A stretch of DNA of 64,000 nucleotides from Methylacidiphilum infernorum V4 (GCF_000019665.1 NC_010794.1:372001-436000), one strand, 5' to 3'. Positions 8,501 to 17,618 are shown, counted from the first letter of the stretch. The notes: generated by a model not told the origin, from the sequence alone. Translations and numbers: made by a program.

Positions 8501-9706
8501 AGACTCGCCACGGGTAGGGCAGTTGCGGTTGCCAGCCGTTTGAGGTTGAGCGCCGCGTTGAAGTCGCGGTCGTGGCGCGCGCCGCACTCGGGACACGTCC
8601 AGCTCCGATCCTTGAGCGTCAGCGCCTCGTTCTTCCACCCGCAAACCGAACACAGGCGACTGCTCGGATACCAGCGATCGGCGATGATGAGCCGCGTGCC
8701 GTAGCGCCTCGCCTTGTACTCGATCTGCTCGCGAAACATCCCCAAGCCCACGTCGCTGATGGCACGGGCCAGTCGGTCGTTTGCCAACATGCCTTTGACG
8801 CGCAAATCCTCGATCACCACCGCTTGGTTTTGACGGCAGAGCCGGGTCGTGAGCTTGTGGGTGAAATCCGCTCTGACATTGGCAACGCGGGCGTGCAGCC
8901 TTGCCAATGTCGCAGCAGACTTCCTGCGGTTGTTGGAGACGGGAAGTTTGGTGCCTTTGGGCAGACGAGCTTGAGGAGCAAATCCGGCGGCAACCTTGGC
9001 GGCTTCGATCTTGCGGCTTAAGCGTCGGCTACGGATTCTCAATCGGCGCAGAGCGGCTTTCAACGGTCTGGGAGCATCAATCGCTTCGCCACTTGAGAGG
9101 GTGGCTGCTGCTTTGACGCCAAAGTCAAGGCCCACAACACCATCGCCCGTGCGGCGGCGATGGAATATGCGGTCTGGCACTTCGACGACGGCTCGCCACA
9201 AACCAGCGATCCGCCGTGCGAGAGACGGTGGCGCCGAGAATCTTGCCCTCAAAGCGCAGCGCCTCGGCCATGGCGACTTCGCCCACTTTGGGCAGGCGAA
9301 TCGTCTTACCGCTGACCCGAAACTTGTCGTTGGCTCAGGCGAAGCTGTCGCGGCAGCGGCCTTTCTTCTTGAATTGCGGTTCAGACACCGGTTTGCCCGC
9401 TTTGCGGTCGGCAAAGTAGCGCTTCCAGGCTTTTCCCAGGTACGCAAAGGGCTGCGCGTGGGCGTCCCGATGGATGGTCTTGAACCACGGCTGCCCGTCC
9501 TCGTCGAGCCACTGCGGGTCGCGGTACTTGATGGCGCCCAACTGCTTTTTGAGCGCCATCGCGTTGGGTTTACACCCGGCGGCATACTGGCGCTTCCACT
9601 CGTCCAGCGCCCAGTTCCAGACGCGCCGCACGGTGCCGCAGGCGCGGGCAAAGTAGTCTGCCTGCTCGGGCGTCGGACGAAGGGCGATTTTGTGGGTCAG
9701 TTGCAC
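8371..9706 (-). pseudogene. tnpB: tnpB, RNA-guided nuclease of IS607 (in-frame stop plus frameshift)
   Basis: The N-terminal part starts at a GTG (9706) with MQLTHKIALRPTPEQADYFA, 4 bp after the tnpA stop. It reads in frame to a TGA at 9335-9337, after QFKKKGRCRDSFA. Beyond the stop the same frame continues recognisably (DKFRVSGKTIRLPKVGEVAM, then TVSRTADRWFVA), and near 9190 homology jumps frame to VVEVPDRIF. The C-terminal part keeps RuvC residues: Asp in VGLDFGVKAA, Glu in VVIEDLRVKGM, a CSVCGW/CPECGA zinc finger and Asp in DRDFNAALNLKR. Two separate lesions make a sequencing error less likely, but it cannot be excluded. As written it cannot give a full-length TnpB. Confidence 0.85.
8379..8396. 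repeat. Terminal hairpin at the right end of the IS607 element
   Basis: GTGCGC (8379-8384) and GCGCAC (8391-8396) form a perfect 6-bp stem with a 6-base loop. The sequence also matches, in inverted orientation, a motif near the other end (10355-10369). It may be a recombinase binding site and/or the 3' stem of the guide RNA. Confidence 0.6.
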
Positions 9707-9710
9707 GGCT

Positions 9711-10343
9711 TCACACCTGTGTCGCGTTGGTCGCGTCCAGCTTCAGCGCTTCGTTGAGCTTTTTTCGGTAGTTGCGCAAACCGTAGAGCCTGGACGAGAA
9801 GCAATTCACGATGGTCATCAGGTCCTGCACCATTTCCTGTTCGGGCGACAGCCGCTCCTGGTTGAGCACGAGAAGTTCGCACCCATTCCTACTGGCGAAA
9901 TGCTCGAACCACTCGAAGCCAAACCGGGTGAGCCGGTCGCGGTGGGCAAGGATCAGGGTTTTGACCTCTCGCCGTCCAATGGCGTCCATGAGTTCCAAAA
10001 AGCGCTTGCGCTTGAAGTTCAGTCCGCCACCGACCTCTTCGATGAACTCGACGTTCGCCAGTCCCTTTGCCACCACGAACTCTTCCAGCACCTTGCGCTG
10101 ATTAACAAGATCGGGCTTCTGTGCGGCGCTGGAGACGCGGCAGTACGCGATGAGCCGCGTCGGCTCGGACACCGCATGGCGCAGGCCGAGAAAATCACGA
10201 AGCTGTGATTCGGTGTAAAGCCTTCGGTTGCTGTCGGTCCGCGCCGCAGGAATTAGTCGGCCTTCACGCTCCCATCGCTGCAAGGTCTTGACCGAGACCC
10301 CCAGCAGCTTGGCCGCCCGGCCCGTGCTCATGGTGCTTTCCAT
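9711..10343 (-). CDS. tnpA: IS607-family serine recombinase TnpA
   Basis: This 210-aa transposase moves the element. Residues 1-55 form a MerR-type winged helix-turn-helix (STGRAAKLLGVSVKTLQRWE, then NRRLYTESQLRDFL). The small resolvase-type catalytic domain follows from LIAYCRVSS, whose Ser71 is the likely nucleophile, with conserved LILAHRDRLTRFGF further on. The N-terminal DNA-binding domain placed before the catalytic domain is the hallmark of IS607 TnpA and the reverse of typical resolvases. The frame is intact. tnpB starts 4 bp after its stop. Confidence 0.95.
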   Translation of the reverse strand: MESTMSTGRAAKLLGVSVKTLQRWEREGRLIPAARTDSNRRLYTESQLRDFLGLRHAVSEPTRLIAYCRVSSAAQKPDLVNQRKVLEEFVVAKGLANVEFIEEVGGGLNFKRKRFLELMDAIGRREVKTLILAHRDRLTRFGFEWFEHFASRNGCELLVLNQERLSPEQEMVQDLMTIVNCFSSRLYGLRNYRKKLNEALKLDATNATQV

Positions 10344-10354
10344 GCCCTACATAA

Positions 10355-10369
10355 TACACCATTACGCAC
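10355..10369 (-). repeat. Subterminal inverted motif at the left end of the IS607 element
   Basis: Reading inward on the minus strand this is GTGCGTAATGGTGTA, matching 11 of 15 positions of the motif starting at 8379 on the opposite strand. It lies 13 bp from the right-hand copy of the 11-bp flank. A plausible TnpA binding site upstream of tnpA. Confidence 0.5.
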
Positions 10370-10382
10370 TATTTGCAATACT

Positions 10383-10393
10383 AGAGTTTTTCT
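10383..10393. repeat. Right copy of 11-bp direct repeat flanking the IS607 element
   Basis: AGAGTTTTTCT, identical to 8356-8366. Removing the element with one copy would join fhs-side sequence ending in GGGAAATA to CCTTAACC across a single AGAGTTTTTCT. Confidence 0.6.
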
Positions 10394-10958
10394 CCTTAAC
10401 CTCTTTGGTGGGATAAGAAAGGATCGGTAAAAGACCTGGGTCTTCCCTTTGCGATAAGAGCTGAGAAGGCAAAACAAGGGAAAGAAAAAGGGCTAGCCCA
10501 TGAACCGGTCCAAAACTCATTTTTGTTCACTGGGACATTCTCAAAAGAAACGGGATGGCTGTACTGTAAAAGAGAGTAGCTTTTTTCCCCCGCTTTTTTT
10601 GAGGGAATAGCCCAAAAGAGTTTTTCCTTTTTCTTAGGAGTCCTCTGAAAGAGGCTCGCTTTTTAGCCCGGCTGTTTTCAAAAGTTTCAGGAGAAAGAAG
10701 GCCCTTTGCCGTTGGGATTTATCTCCGGGAAAAACTAGGGGATACAAGCTTTAACACAAAGAAGGTTGATCCTGGCTACCGGGAAAACAACAAGCTTCTT
10801 TTTGAAATCTACCTCGGTCTTTTCCGTTTTGCCCTTTTCGGGAGAAAGAAGCAGGGGCTTATACATCGAGCTTAAAAGAAATTATATTTAAAAAAAGGCA
10901 TTGATGACTTTATTCGTTATGGAGAAATAAAATAAAATTAAAAAACGGTAGCAACGTT
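10394..10958. other. Non-coding stretch next to the IS element
   Basis: About 565 bp without a convincing gene. One plus-strand frame (from about 10740) reads for roughly 50 codons without a stop but has no start signal and no family I recognise. A small CCTCT-GAA-AGAGG hairpin is present near 10650. It could be decayed sequence beside the insertion point; nothing else is seen. Confidence 0.5.
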
Positions 10959-11129
10959 ATGATCTTAGCAGCAAGCACTCTCTGTCTTGGGGCAGCAACA
11001 GCTTCGGCCCTGGCTATAGCTGGCCTTGGATTTGCCGTCTGGAGTTACTATCAGAAGAAAAAAAGGAGAGCTTTTATCGTTTTCTTTTTATCAGCCCTGC
11101 TATCCCTCATTGCAAACCTTTTCTGTTAA
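10959..11129 (+). CDS. Possible small two-helix membrane protein (56 aa)
   Basis: ATG at 10959 to TAA at 11127-11129. The protein has a first hydrophobic helix (AATASALAIAGLGFAVW), a short basic loop (YYQKKKRR) and a second helix (AFIVFFLSALLSLIANLF), a typical two-pass small membrane protein that would place the loop in the cytoplasm. No clear Shine-Dalgarno precedes it, and its last 4 bp overlap the convergent lepB stop. The compositional pattern supports coding, but no family is recognised and the start signal is weak, so this is a tentative call. Confidence 0.42.
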   Translation: MILAASTLCLGAATASALAIAGLGFAVWSYYQKKKRRAFIVFFLSALLSLIANLFC

Positions 11130-12265
11130 CGGATGATTCCCCATCTTTTGCTGAAGGGCCAGTAAACGATAAACCCCGTTCCGACTATATTTTGCATTGG
11201 AACGGGTCCCCAAAACCGACTGTCTAGGCTATCCGGACTGTTATCTCCCATTGCCCAAAGACTTAGAGGGGGGACGGTATAGGTTTCACTGGGATCGACC
11301 AAGTATTGTTGATTGGGTAAAATGACATAACCCTGGTAGCCCTCTTTTTGTGACTCGATTTTAGCCATCATCGGGTTGGGAGCTGTTATGGAACCATTGA
11401 TCGACAAGTAGGGAGGCCTGATTTGAAGGACGTCTCCGGCAATGCCCACGCATCTTTTAATATAGTACTGAGAACCTTCTATTCCTTGAAGCCGGAGATT
11501 GGATTCGATCCCTTCTATCCCCGTGGTCTTAAAGACTATGACTTCTCCCCTTTTTGGAAATCGAAAATGATAAATGAATTTGTTAACGAGGACTTGATCT
11601 CCCGTTTCTACCTCGAAGTTCAGAACATTCATTTTGGGTTCAAAGGTCATACCCGGGCGAATTCCGAGCTTGTACTCGAGCAGGTGAGGACTCGTCCAAA
11701 GAACAGCGCTTTCACCACTCTCAAAAGTCAGTTTTGAATATTCAAAAAAGAGGAATTTTTTACCTTCAATTTTTTCGAGAATTCCTCCTCGTTTTAAAGA
11801 AAGGTTGTGGTAGCTTTTTCCGAGGATGCAAAAGTCTAAAATTCTCCGCAGCAGATGGGGGGGCTGTTCATTCCTTGCGCTAACTTGGATCCCGTAGAGG
11901 GTGGGTTTCATGGAATCGGTAGGGATTTTAAAGGGCTGCAGAAAATAGGCCCTGATGGCAAGGGCTACGACCAAGGCTACAAACAGCACTTCTATATTTT
12001 CTTTAAATCCAGACCATTTCGATTCAGTAAAAATCGATCGGTATAACTTTTCACCATCGTTGAGAACGGCTTCCAGGTTTTGTTGTGGGCTGCGGATCGC
12101 CGATTCAAGTTTTTGAAGATAATCGAGGATTTTTTTGACCTTGGCTTCGTCAAGCAAATCCCTGCGATAATGCAGTTTTCTTCGAAAATCCTTCAAAAAC
12201 TGGAGGGCGATTTTTTTATTTTTTTTTCTATTAAGATCTCTGTTCTTGAGAAACAAAAAGCTCAT
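11126..12265 (-). CDS. lepB: Signal peptidase I
   Basis: This membrane serine protease removes Sec/Tat signal peptides at the outer face of the inner membrane. The catalytic Ser118 lies in IPTDSMKPTL, right after a membrane helix (LFVALVVALAIRAYFLQ). The general-base Lys270 is in YYIKRCVGIAGD, and the box GDNSPDSLDSRFWG is near residue 345. At 379 aa it is longer than the common 200-325 aa. About 90 charged, probably cytoplasmic residues precede the helix, and an insertion of roughly 90 residues lies between the Ser and the next conserved box. Its ATG overlaps the lepA stop by 4 bp (ATGA), indicating translational coupling. Confidence 0.93.
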   Translation of the reverse strand: MSFLFLKNRDLNRKKNKKIALQFLKDFRRKLHYRRDLLDEAKVKKILDYLQKLESAIRSPQQNLEAVLNDGEKLYRSIFTESKWSGFKENIEVLFVALVVALAIRAYFLQPFKIPTDSMKPTLYGIQVSARNEQPPHLLRRILDFCILGKSYHNLSLKRGGILEKIEGKKFLFFEYSKLTFESGESAVLWTSPHLLEYKLGIRPGMTFEPKMNVLNFEVETGDQVLVNKFIYHFRFPKRGEVIVFKTTGIEGIESNLRLQGIEGSQYYIKRCVGIAGDVLQIRPPYLSINGSITAPNPMMAKIESQKEGYQGYVILPNQQYLVDPSETYTVPPLSLWAMGDNSPDSLDSRFWGPVPMQNIVGTGFIVYWPFSKRWGIIR

Positions 12266-14082
12266 AGTTGTTTAGTATCCGTTTTAAGAATTTCCAGGAA
12301 GGCTTCTTGGGGAATATCCACTTTTCCAAATGTTTTCATCCTTTTTTTGCCCTCTTTTTGTTTTTCCAAAAGTTTCCTTTTTCTTGTAATATCCCCTCCA
12401 TAGCACTTTGCGGTGACATTTTTGCCAATAGCTCCTATGTCTTCTCTAGCTAAAATTTTGCTTCCTACGGCCGCTTGAAGGGCAATTTTAAACAAATGCC
12501 GGGGAATGCTTTCTTTCAACTTCTGGATGATCGACCTGCCTCGCGACTCTGCTTTTGAAGAATGGACTATACAGCTAAGGGCTTCTATGGGTTCTCCGTT
12601 CACAAGTATATCGAGTTTTACAAGGTCGCTTATCCGGTAGTCGGCGGGTTTGTAATCCATCGATCCGTACCCATGGGTGATCGATTTGAGCTTGTCGTTA
12701 AAATCCACAAGGATCTCGTTCAAAGGGAAAAGACAATGCATAATGACCTTGTTTTGATCCAGGGTTTCGGTCGTTTCACAACTCCCCCTTTTTTCTGAGA
12801 TCAGTTGCATAATTTCACCTATATTTTCAGAAGGAACGATGAGGTAGGCTTGGACATAGGGTTCAGCAATATGTTCGATGGTCGATGGATCGGGAAGCTT
12901 GGCAGGGTTATCCACTTCGATAATTTCACCGGAACGCAAAGTCACTTTATAAACGACACTGGGATAAGTCGTGAGGATGTCCACTCCATATTCTCTTCTC
13001 AGCCTTTCTTGGACGATTTCCATGTGGAGAAGGCCTAAAAAACCACAACGGAAACCCGATCCTAGGGCAACGGAACTTTCTTGGCTAATCGTGATGGCCG
13101 GATCGTTGATCTGTAGTTTTTGAATAGCATTCTTTAGTTTTTCAAATTCAGAAGAATTTAAGGGATAAATCCCGCTAAAAACCATAGGTGATATTTCTTG
13201 AAAGCCCGGGAGAGGAGAGGTTGTTCCTCCGACTTCCCAAGTTATCGTGTCGCCGATTTTAATTTCCGAAGGGTTTTTGATATTGGCGATAATGTATCCC
13301 GAATTACCTTCGTACAATACTTCTTCGGGAACCATTTTCGGGCAAAATATCCCCACTTCTTTAACCTCGTAGGTCTTGCTTGTAGATAAGAGGAGAATTT
13401 TATCCCCCTTTTTGATTTTCCCGGAAAAGAGCCGGACGTAGAGAATGACTCCTTTGTAAGGATCGTAGACGGAGTCGAAAATCAGTGCTCTTAAGGTTTC
13501 ATCCGGAAAAGAAGCCGGAGGAGGGATTTTTTGTATAATGGCTTTAAAGATCTTATCGATACCTATGCATTCTTTTGCACTTGCGGCTATCGCTTCATCT
13601 GCAGGAATAGCCAGTATCTCTTCGAGTTGTTTTTTTACCAGATCGACATTAGCCGTGGGAAGATCGATCTTGTTAATGATGGGGATAAGAACAAGGTTGT
13701 GTTTTTCGGCAAGAAACACGTTAGAGACGGTTTGTGCCTGAATTCCTTGCGTGGCATCGATGACCAAAAGCGCCCCTTCGCATGCGGAGAGGCTCCGGGA
13801 AACTTCGTAAGAAAAATCAACATGCCCAGGAGTATCGATCAAGTTAAGCTGGTAATGGGTTTTATCCTCAGGGAAAAAATAGATCATGCTTACGGGATGG
13901 GCTTTGATGGTAATACCCCTTTCCCTTTCAAGATCCATGGAATCCAGCAACTGTTCTTTCATCTTGTTTTCGGCGACCGTTCCCGTCATTTGCAGAAGCC
14001 TGTCCGAAAGAGTCGTTTTCCCATGATCAACATGGGCGATGATACAGAAGTTCCTGATTCTTTCTCTAGGGAATTTTTCCAT
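12262..14082 (-). CDS. lepA: Elongation factor 4 (LepA GTPase)
   Basis: This ribosome-associated translational GTPase is 606 aa, the usual length. The G1 loop AHVDHGKTTL begins near residue 17. RERGITIKAHPV (G2), DTPGHVDF (G3) and NKIDLP (G4) follow in order. The C-terminal LepA-specific domain ends with CYGGDITRKRKLLEKQKEGK, characteristic of EF4. AAGGGG lies 8 bases before the ATG. The pair lepA-lepB is a widespread operon order. Confidence 0.97.
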   Translation of the reverse strand: MEKFPRERIRNFCIIAHVDHGKTTLSDRLLQMTGTVAENKMKEQLLDSMDLERERGITIKAHPVSMIYFFPEDKTHYQLNLIDTPGHVDFSYEVSRSLSACEGALLVIDATQGIQAQTVSNVFLAEKHNLVLIPIINKIDLPTANVDLVKKQLEEILAIPADEAIAASAKECIGIDKIFKAIIQKIPPPASFPDETLRALIFDSVYDPYKGVILYVRLFSGKIKKGDKILLLSTSKTYEVKEVGIFCPKMVPEEVLYEGNSGYIIANIKNPSEIKIGDTITWEVGGTTSPLPGFQEISPMVFSGIYPLNSSEFEKLKNAIQKLQINDPAITISQESSVALGSGFRCGFLGLLHMEIVQERLRREYGVDILTTYPSVVYKVTLRSGEIIEVDNPAKLPDPSTIEHIAEPYVQAYLIVPSENIGEIMQLISEKRGSCETTETLDQNKVIMHCLFPLNEILVDFNDKLKSITHGYGSMDYKPADYRISDLVKLDILVNGEPIEALSCIVHSSKAESRGRSIIQKLKESIPRHLFKIALQAAVGSKILAREDIGAIGKNVTAKCYGGDITRKRKLLEKQKEGKKRMKTFGKVDIPQEAFLEILKTDTKQL

Positions 14083-14411
14083 TATTTAACCCCTTCCCAT
14101 TCTTTTTATCCAGTTGACAAGGCAGAAACCTAAAAGAAAGATACGTTCTTAACCAGGCATGAGATCGTTTTCCAGCAAAATCTTTTTTTCAACCACGAAG
14201 AGTAAGCAAACCGTATTAACCATAGCCTAACCTAGGAGCAGGACAAGAGCTATTTCATGCCTTGGCCTTTTCAAATCTCTTGTAGAGCCTTTCCCCCCCC
14301 GTTTTTGCCCGTTGCCCCATTCCGTGTTATTCTCAACTAAGATAGATTAAAAGAAGTCGTTCTATCCTAAAGCCCGGGTTAAAATTGGATAATATGAAGC
14401 TCCCTGGCGCC
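14083..14411. other. Intergenic region between lepA and the aldo/keto reductase
   Basis: About 330 bp with no supported gene. It should contain the lepA promoter on the minus strand; TTGTCA is visible about 30 bp before lepA but has no convincing -10. A poly-C run occurs near 14290. CCTTAA-TTTT-TTAAGG forms a small hairpin that overlaps the reductase stop codon. Confidence 0.5.
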
Positions 14412-15398
14412 TTAATTTTTTAAGGGAGCCATGAATTCGGGACCAATAGGTTGGGGAATAGTTTGGGTAAGGATGAGTTCTACCTGTTGAAGATCCTCTT
14501 GGCTTATCGTCCATCCCGTCGAACCTAAAGCTTCCTTGATTTGATTGGGATGGCGTGCCCCCCAGAGCACGATGGAAACCCCAGGTTGTCCAAGCGCCCA
14601 CCCTGCAGCAAACTGCGCTAAGGATTTTCCATAATGGGAAGCAATAGGCTTGAGTTTTTCTACAGCCTCCAGGTAGCGGCTAAAATTTGCTCCTTGGAAT
14701 TTAGGATCCAATCTCCTTAAGTCTCCTTCCGGAAAGGTCGTATTTTGATTGAATTTCCCCGTGAGAAGTCCCCGACAGAGAACCCCATAGCAGAGGGTAG
14801 CAATACCATGCTCTCTACAATAGGGAAGGACATCTTTTTCAGCTTCCCTTTCAAACAAGTTGTAAGGAGGTTGGTTGGTGTGGAGGGGTGCTCCTCTTTT
14901 AAAAAGTTCCATCTGCTTTGGAGAAAAATTGCTGACGCCGATTGCACGAATCTTGCCTTCTTCTCTTAATTTTAGAAGGGTATAAGCTGTTTCTTCAAAA
15001 GGGACTTTTTCATCAGGCCAATGGACTTGGTAAAGATCTATGGTAGACAGTTTTAGTCTTGATAGACTGGCTTCGATTTCCTGCCTGATTCGTGCCGGTG
15101 AACTATTACGTCTTATTTCTCCACGTTCATTCCATTCAAGACCAAACTTGGTAGCAATAACAAAAGGATGGGATTTTCCAAGAAGTTTGAGGGATTTGCC
15201 GACTATTTCTTCAGCCTTTCCAAATCCATAAATGGGGGCTGTATCGATGATGTTGATCCCCCACTCGACAGCTTTAACGATCGTTTCTATAGCCTCTTGT
15301 TCATCCGCTCCTCCCCACATCCATCCCCCCATGACCCATGTTCCAAGACCGATGCGGGAAACTTTTTTGTCTATTGCAGCTAACTGTATGTAATCCAT
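14412..15398 (-). CDS. Aldo/keto reductase
   Basis: This 328-aa NADPH-dependent oxidoreductase has the AKR TIM barrel. The catalytic tetrad is visible as Asp52 and Tyr57 in IDTAPIYGFGKAEE, Lys84 in ATKFGLEW, and His near residue 125 in YQVHWPD. The conserved IRAIGVSNFS follows. The tail QPGVSIVLWGARHPNQIKEA is the usual cofactor-phosphate-binding region. It most resembles the general AKR11/12-like bacterial reductases; the substrate is unknown. It stands alone between lepA and an acyltransferase gene. Confidence 0.92.
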   Translation of the reverse strand: MDYIQLAAIDKKVSRIGLGTWVMGGWMWGGADEQEAIETIVKAVEWGINIIDTAPIYGFGKAEEIVGKSLKLLGKSHPFVIATKFGLEWNERGEIRRNSSPARIRQEIEASLSRLKLSTIDLYQVHWPDEKVPFEETAYTLLKLREEGKIRAIGVSNFSPKQMELFKRGAPLHTNQPPYNLFEREAEKDVLPYCREHGIATLCYGVLCRGLLTGKFNQNTTFPEGDLRRLDPKFQGANFSRYLEAVEKLKPIASHYGKSLAQFAAGWALGQPGVSIVLWGARHPNQIKEALGSTGWTISQEDLQQVELILTQTIPQPIGPEFMAPLKN

Positions 15399-15492
15399 AG
15401 CCCTATTTTAATTGTGCCTACGAAGTTTAAAGTTAAATAAATTTTTTTTGATCAGCTTTTCCAAGAAAAAAACTCTACTCCCTACCCTTTTA

Positions 15493-16161
15493 TCACCGGG
15501 AAAGGGCGGCTGACAGTTCCTTTTTGAGAAAAGACATTTCGTTTTCAGATAGACTCTTAGGTACCGAAAACAAAGGACCAACAAAAATTCTACATCGACT
15601 AAAGGGAATAGGGATTTGAAACTTATCCCAACTTTTGAGTTCTATCTTGCTTTCCAGTTGATAGCTTACCGGAACAATCGGCAGTCCAGAAAGTCGGCTG
15701 AGATGAATGACCCCTTCTTGGAAAAAATAACAAGGGCCCCTGGGTCCGTCAGGAGTCACCGCTATATCATAGCCTTCTTTCTTTGCTGCTTGTATGGCAG
15801 CTTTAAAGGCTGAAGCTCCTTTTTTTGAAGATGATCCTTCGGCGGGAATGAGGTTGAATTGACCGAGAACACGACTGAGAAATTTGCCGTCGTTGCTCCT
15901 GCTCACAAGAGCAATCAGCTTTCTTTTTGGAAAATACTTTCTATACAAATAGGGCATAAGAAGAATACGGTTATGCCAAAAAGAGAAGATAAGGGGGGTT
16001 GCAGGAGGCGAATGGACGATTTTCCAGGGGTCGTGAAGTTCGTAAGAAAGCGTGTAGGCCCAGCCCCGAATGAACGCTGTTGCCACCGCCGGAGAAAAAC
16101 TTCCTCGCATCCATTTTCTTGCTTCAGTTATCATGGAAGAGGCTAAGGACATTGAAGGCAT
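15493..16161 (-). CDS. DUF374 / lysophospholipid acyltransferase-like protein
   Basis: This 222-aa protein carries the DUF374 signature: FWHNRILLMPYLY, then ALVSRSNDGKFLSRVLGQF, GSSSKKGASAFKAA, and VTPDGPRGPCYFFQEGVIHL. Here the acyltransferase HX4D-like box is replaced by the WHNR and DGPRGP pair that defines the family. Relatives are thought to acylate lipid A precursors or phospholipids at the inner membrane face, but function here is inferred only. It is 94 bp upstream of the reductase gene on the same strand. Confidence 0.82.
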   Translation of the reverse strand: MPSMSLASSMITEARKWMRGSFSPAVATAFIRGWAYTLSYELHDPWKIVHSPPATPLIFSFWHNRILLMPYLYRKYFPKRKLIALVSRSNDGKFLSRVLGQFNLIPAEGSSSKKGASAFKAAIQAAKKEGYDIAVTPDGPRGPCYFFQEGVIHLSRLSGLPIVPVSYQLESKIELKSWDKFQIPIPFSRCRIFVGPLFSVPKSLSENEMSFLKKELSAALSR

Positions 16162-16262
16162 AGGAAGAAACTAACAAAATATTATTTTTTGGATGGGAAA
16201 ACAATTTTTTAAATTTTTTTAGGCATAGGAAATAAAATATAGGCAAGGAACGATTACTATGG

Positions 16263-17618
16263 TTAGGGATGGCCTTCAAAGAAGATTTCCTCTTCGGCGG
16301 GCTTGTGTATCCTGATCAGCTTTACTCTTCTTATCTTTTGGGGGCTGACATCTTCGACAACGATTTGAAATCCGTCTATTGTGAAAAGTTCTGCTTTCTT
16401 GGGTTGCCTTTTTATCTTTTCGAAACACCACTCCGAAACGGTTTGTGTGGTGTCTGTAGGCAGAGGCCAGTTTGTCTCGTTGGCCAGGTCTCTCACAGGA
16501 AGATCTCCATCGACGATGGCGTAGTCCTTTGAAAGTTCATAAATAGGGCCTTTTTCGATGTCGAATTCGTCGCGAATATCGCCGACTAATTCTTCGAGTA
16601 CATCTTCAAAACTAACCACTCCGATCACCTTTTCATTTTTGTCCTTAACAATGGCCAGGTGCGTCCTGGCCTTGCGAAATTTTTCGAGCATTACAGGAAG
16701 AGGCGTGGAGGGAGTAAAAATAAGGGCGGGCCGGAGGAGAGCGGAAAGTTTTGTCTGGTCTCCTAAAGCTATATATTGCCATAGAAGTTCTTGAAGAAGA
16801 ACCATTCCAACAAGATTGTCGATCTCCCTGTCACAGACAGGGAAACGGCTATATCCCGATTTTTGGGCAATCTTGAGATTTTCTTGGATGGATTCGTTTA
16901 GCCAGAGAACGACAACCCTTTCTTTAGGGATCATCACTTGCTCAGCCGTTGTTTTTTTCAAACGTAAGGCTTTGATCATGATGCTGTTGATCAGCTCATC
17001 AAAGGGATGGGCATGGGAGGAATGCAGGATGATCTGCTGGAGTTCTTCCATTGAAACACCCTGGCCAAAGCGAGCTGAAGACTCGGGAAGTTCAAAACCG
17101 AGAAGTTTGAGGGCCAAGTTGGCAGAACCGTTGAGAATGGCTATTGCCGGGTAAAACAAGAGAAATATCAAGGAAAGAATGGGGCTTGAGAAAAGAATGA
17201 TCCTTCGGGCATATTGAAGGGCCAGGAATTTTGGAGCGAGTTCTCCTAGGGCTATGGAAAAGAAAGTGATTAAACAAAGAGCTAAAAAGTAGGAAAGGGA
17301 ATTGAGAGTGAGGGGGTGGGATAAGCCGATCTTTAAAAAGAGCACTTTGATCCATCCTGCAACGGTAGGTTCGGCAATCCATCCTAGACCCAAACTTGAA
17401 AGGGTAATGCCCAATTGGGTAGCGGATAGAAAAAGGGGAGGGTTTTGAACGATTTTCAAAGCGAGGGGAAGACGCCAATCTTTTGATTTTAAAAGGAGTT
17501 TGAGTTCGGTTATTCTTACTTTTACAATGGCGAATTCCGCAGCAACGAAAAACCCGTTAGCAAGAATGAGGAAAACGATGAGCAAGGGTTTCCAACTTAT
17601 TTCGAGCCAATCGTGCAT
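16263..17618 (-). CDS. CNNM/HlyC-CorC family membrane protein with CBS domains
   Basis: This 451-aa protein has the order DUF21 membrane domain (about residues 1-190, several hydrophobic helices including PLLIVFLILANGFFVAAEFA), a CBS pair (about 205-330, MIPKERVVVLWLNES to DVLEELVGDI) and a C-terminal CorC/HlyC transporter-associated domain (about 345-430). DVLEELVGDIRDEFD is the hallmark joint. The family has been called haemolysin-like but is linked to Mg2+/Co2+ efflux. No partner gene is nearby. Confidence 0.92.
   Translation of the reverse strand: MHDWLEISWKPLLIVFLILANGFFVAAEFAIVKVRITELKLLLKSKDWRLPLALKIVQNPPLFLSATQLGITLSSLGLGWIAEPTVAGWIKVLFLKIGLSHPLTLNSLSYFLALCLITFFSIALGELAPKFLALQYARRIILFSSPILSLIFLLFYPAIAILNGSANLALKLLGFELPESSARFGQGVSMEELQQIILHSSHAHPFDELINSIMIKALRLKKTTAEQVMIPKERVVVLWLNESIQENLKIAQKSGYSRFPVCDREIDNLVGMVLLQELLWQYIALGDQTKLSALLRPALIFTPSTPLPVMLEKFRKARTHLAIVKDKNEKVIGVVSFEDVLEELVGDIRDEFDIEKGPIYELSKDYAIVDGDLPVRDLANETNWPLPTDTTQTVSEWCFEKIKRQPKKAELFTIDGFQIVVEDVSPQKIRRVKLIRIHKPAEEEIFFEGHP

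Larger units (their letters stand above)
8356..10393 (-). mobile_element. IS607-family insertion sequence (tnpA intact, tnpB broken)
   Basis: The block contains a MerR-HTH serine recombinase gene followed by a tnpB, the gene order of IS607 elements, both on the minus strand. It is clearly more GC-rich than the AT-rich flanks, as expected of a recent arrival. Both sides carry the same 11-bp sequence AGAGTTTTTCT (8356-8366 and 10383-10393). Just inside each are matching inverted motifs: GTGCGCAAAGGTGCG reading in from 8379 on the plus strand, and GTGCGTAATGGTGTA reading in from 10369 on the minus strand (11 of 15 positions identical, 12 and 13 bp from the core repeat). These features support the end positions. 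The element sits between fhs and non-coding DNA, so no gene is visibly interrupted. Confidence 0.88.

Noticed and set aside
8371-9651. Continuous 426-codon minus-strand frame as a complete TnpB
   Set aside because: Its first part (before about 9190) is not TnpB-like; the true N-terminus lies in another frame, so it is a frameshifted fragment.
8996-9757. 253-codon plus-strand frame inside the IS element
   Set aside because: It is antisense to tnpB; long frames are common in GC-rich DNA.
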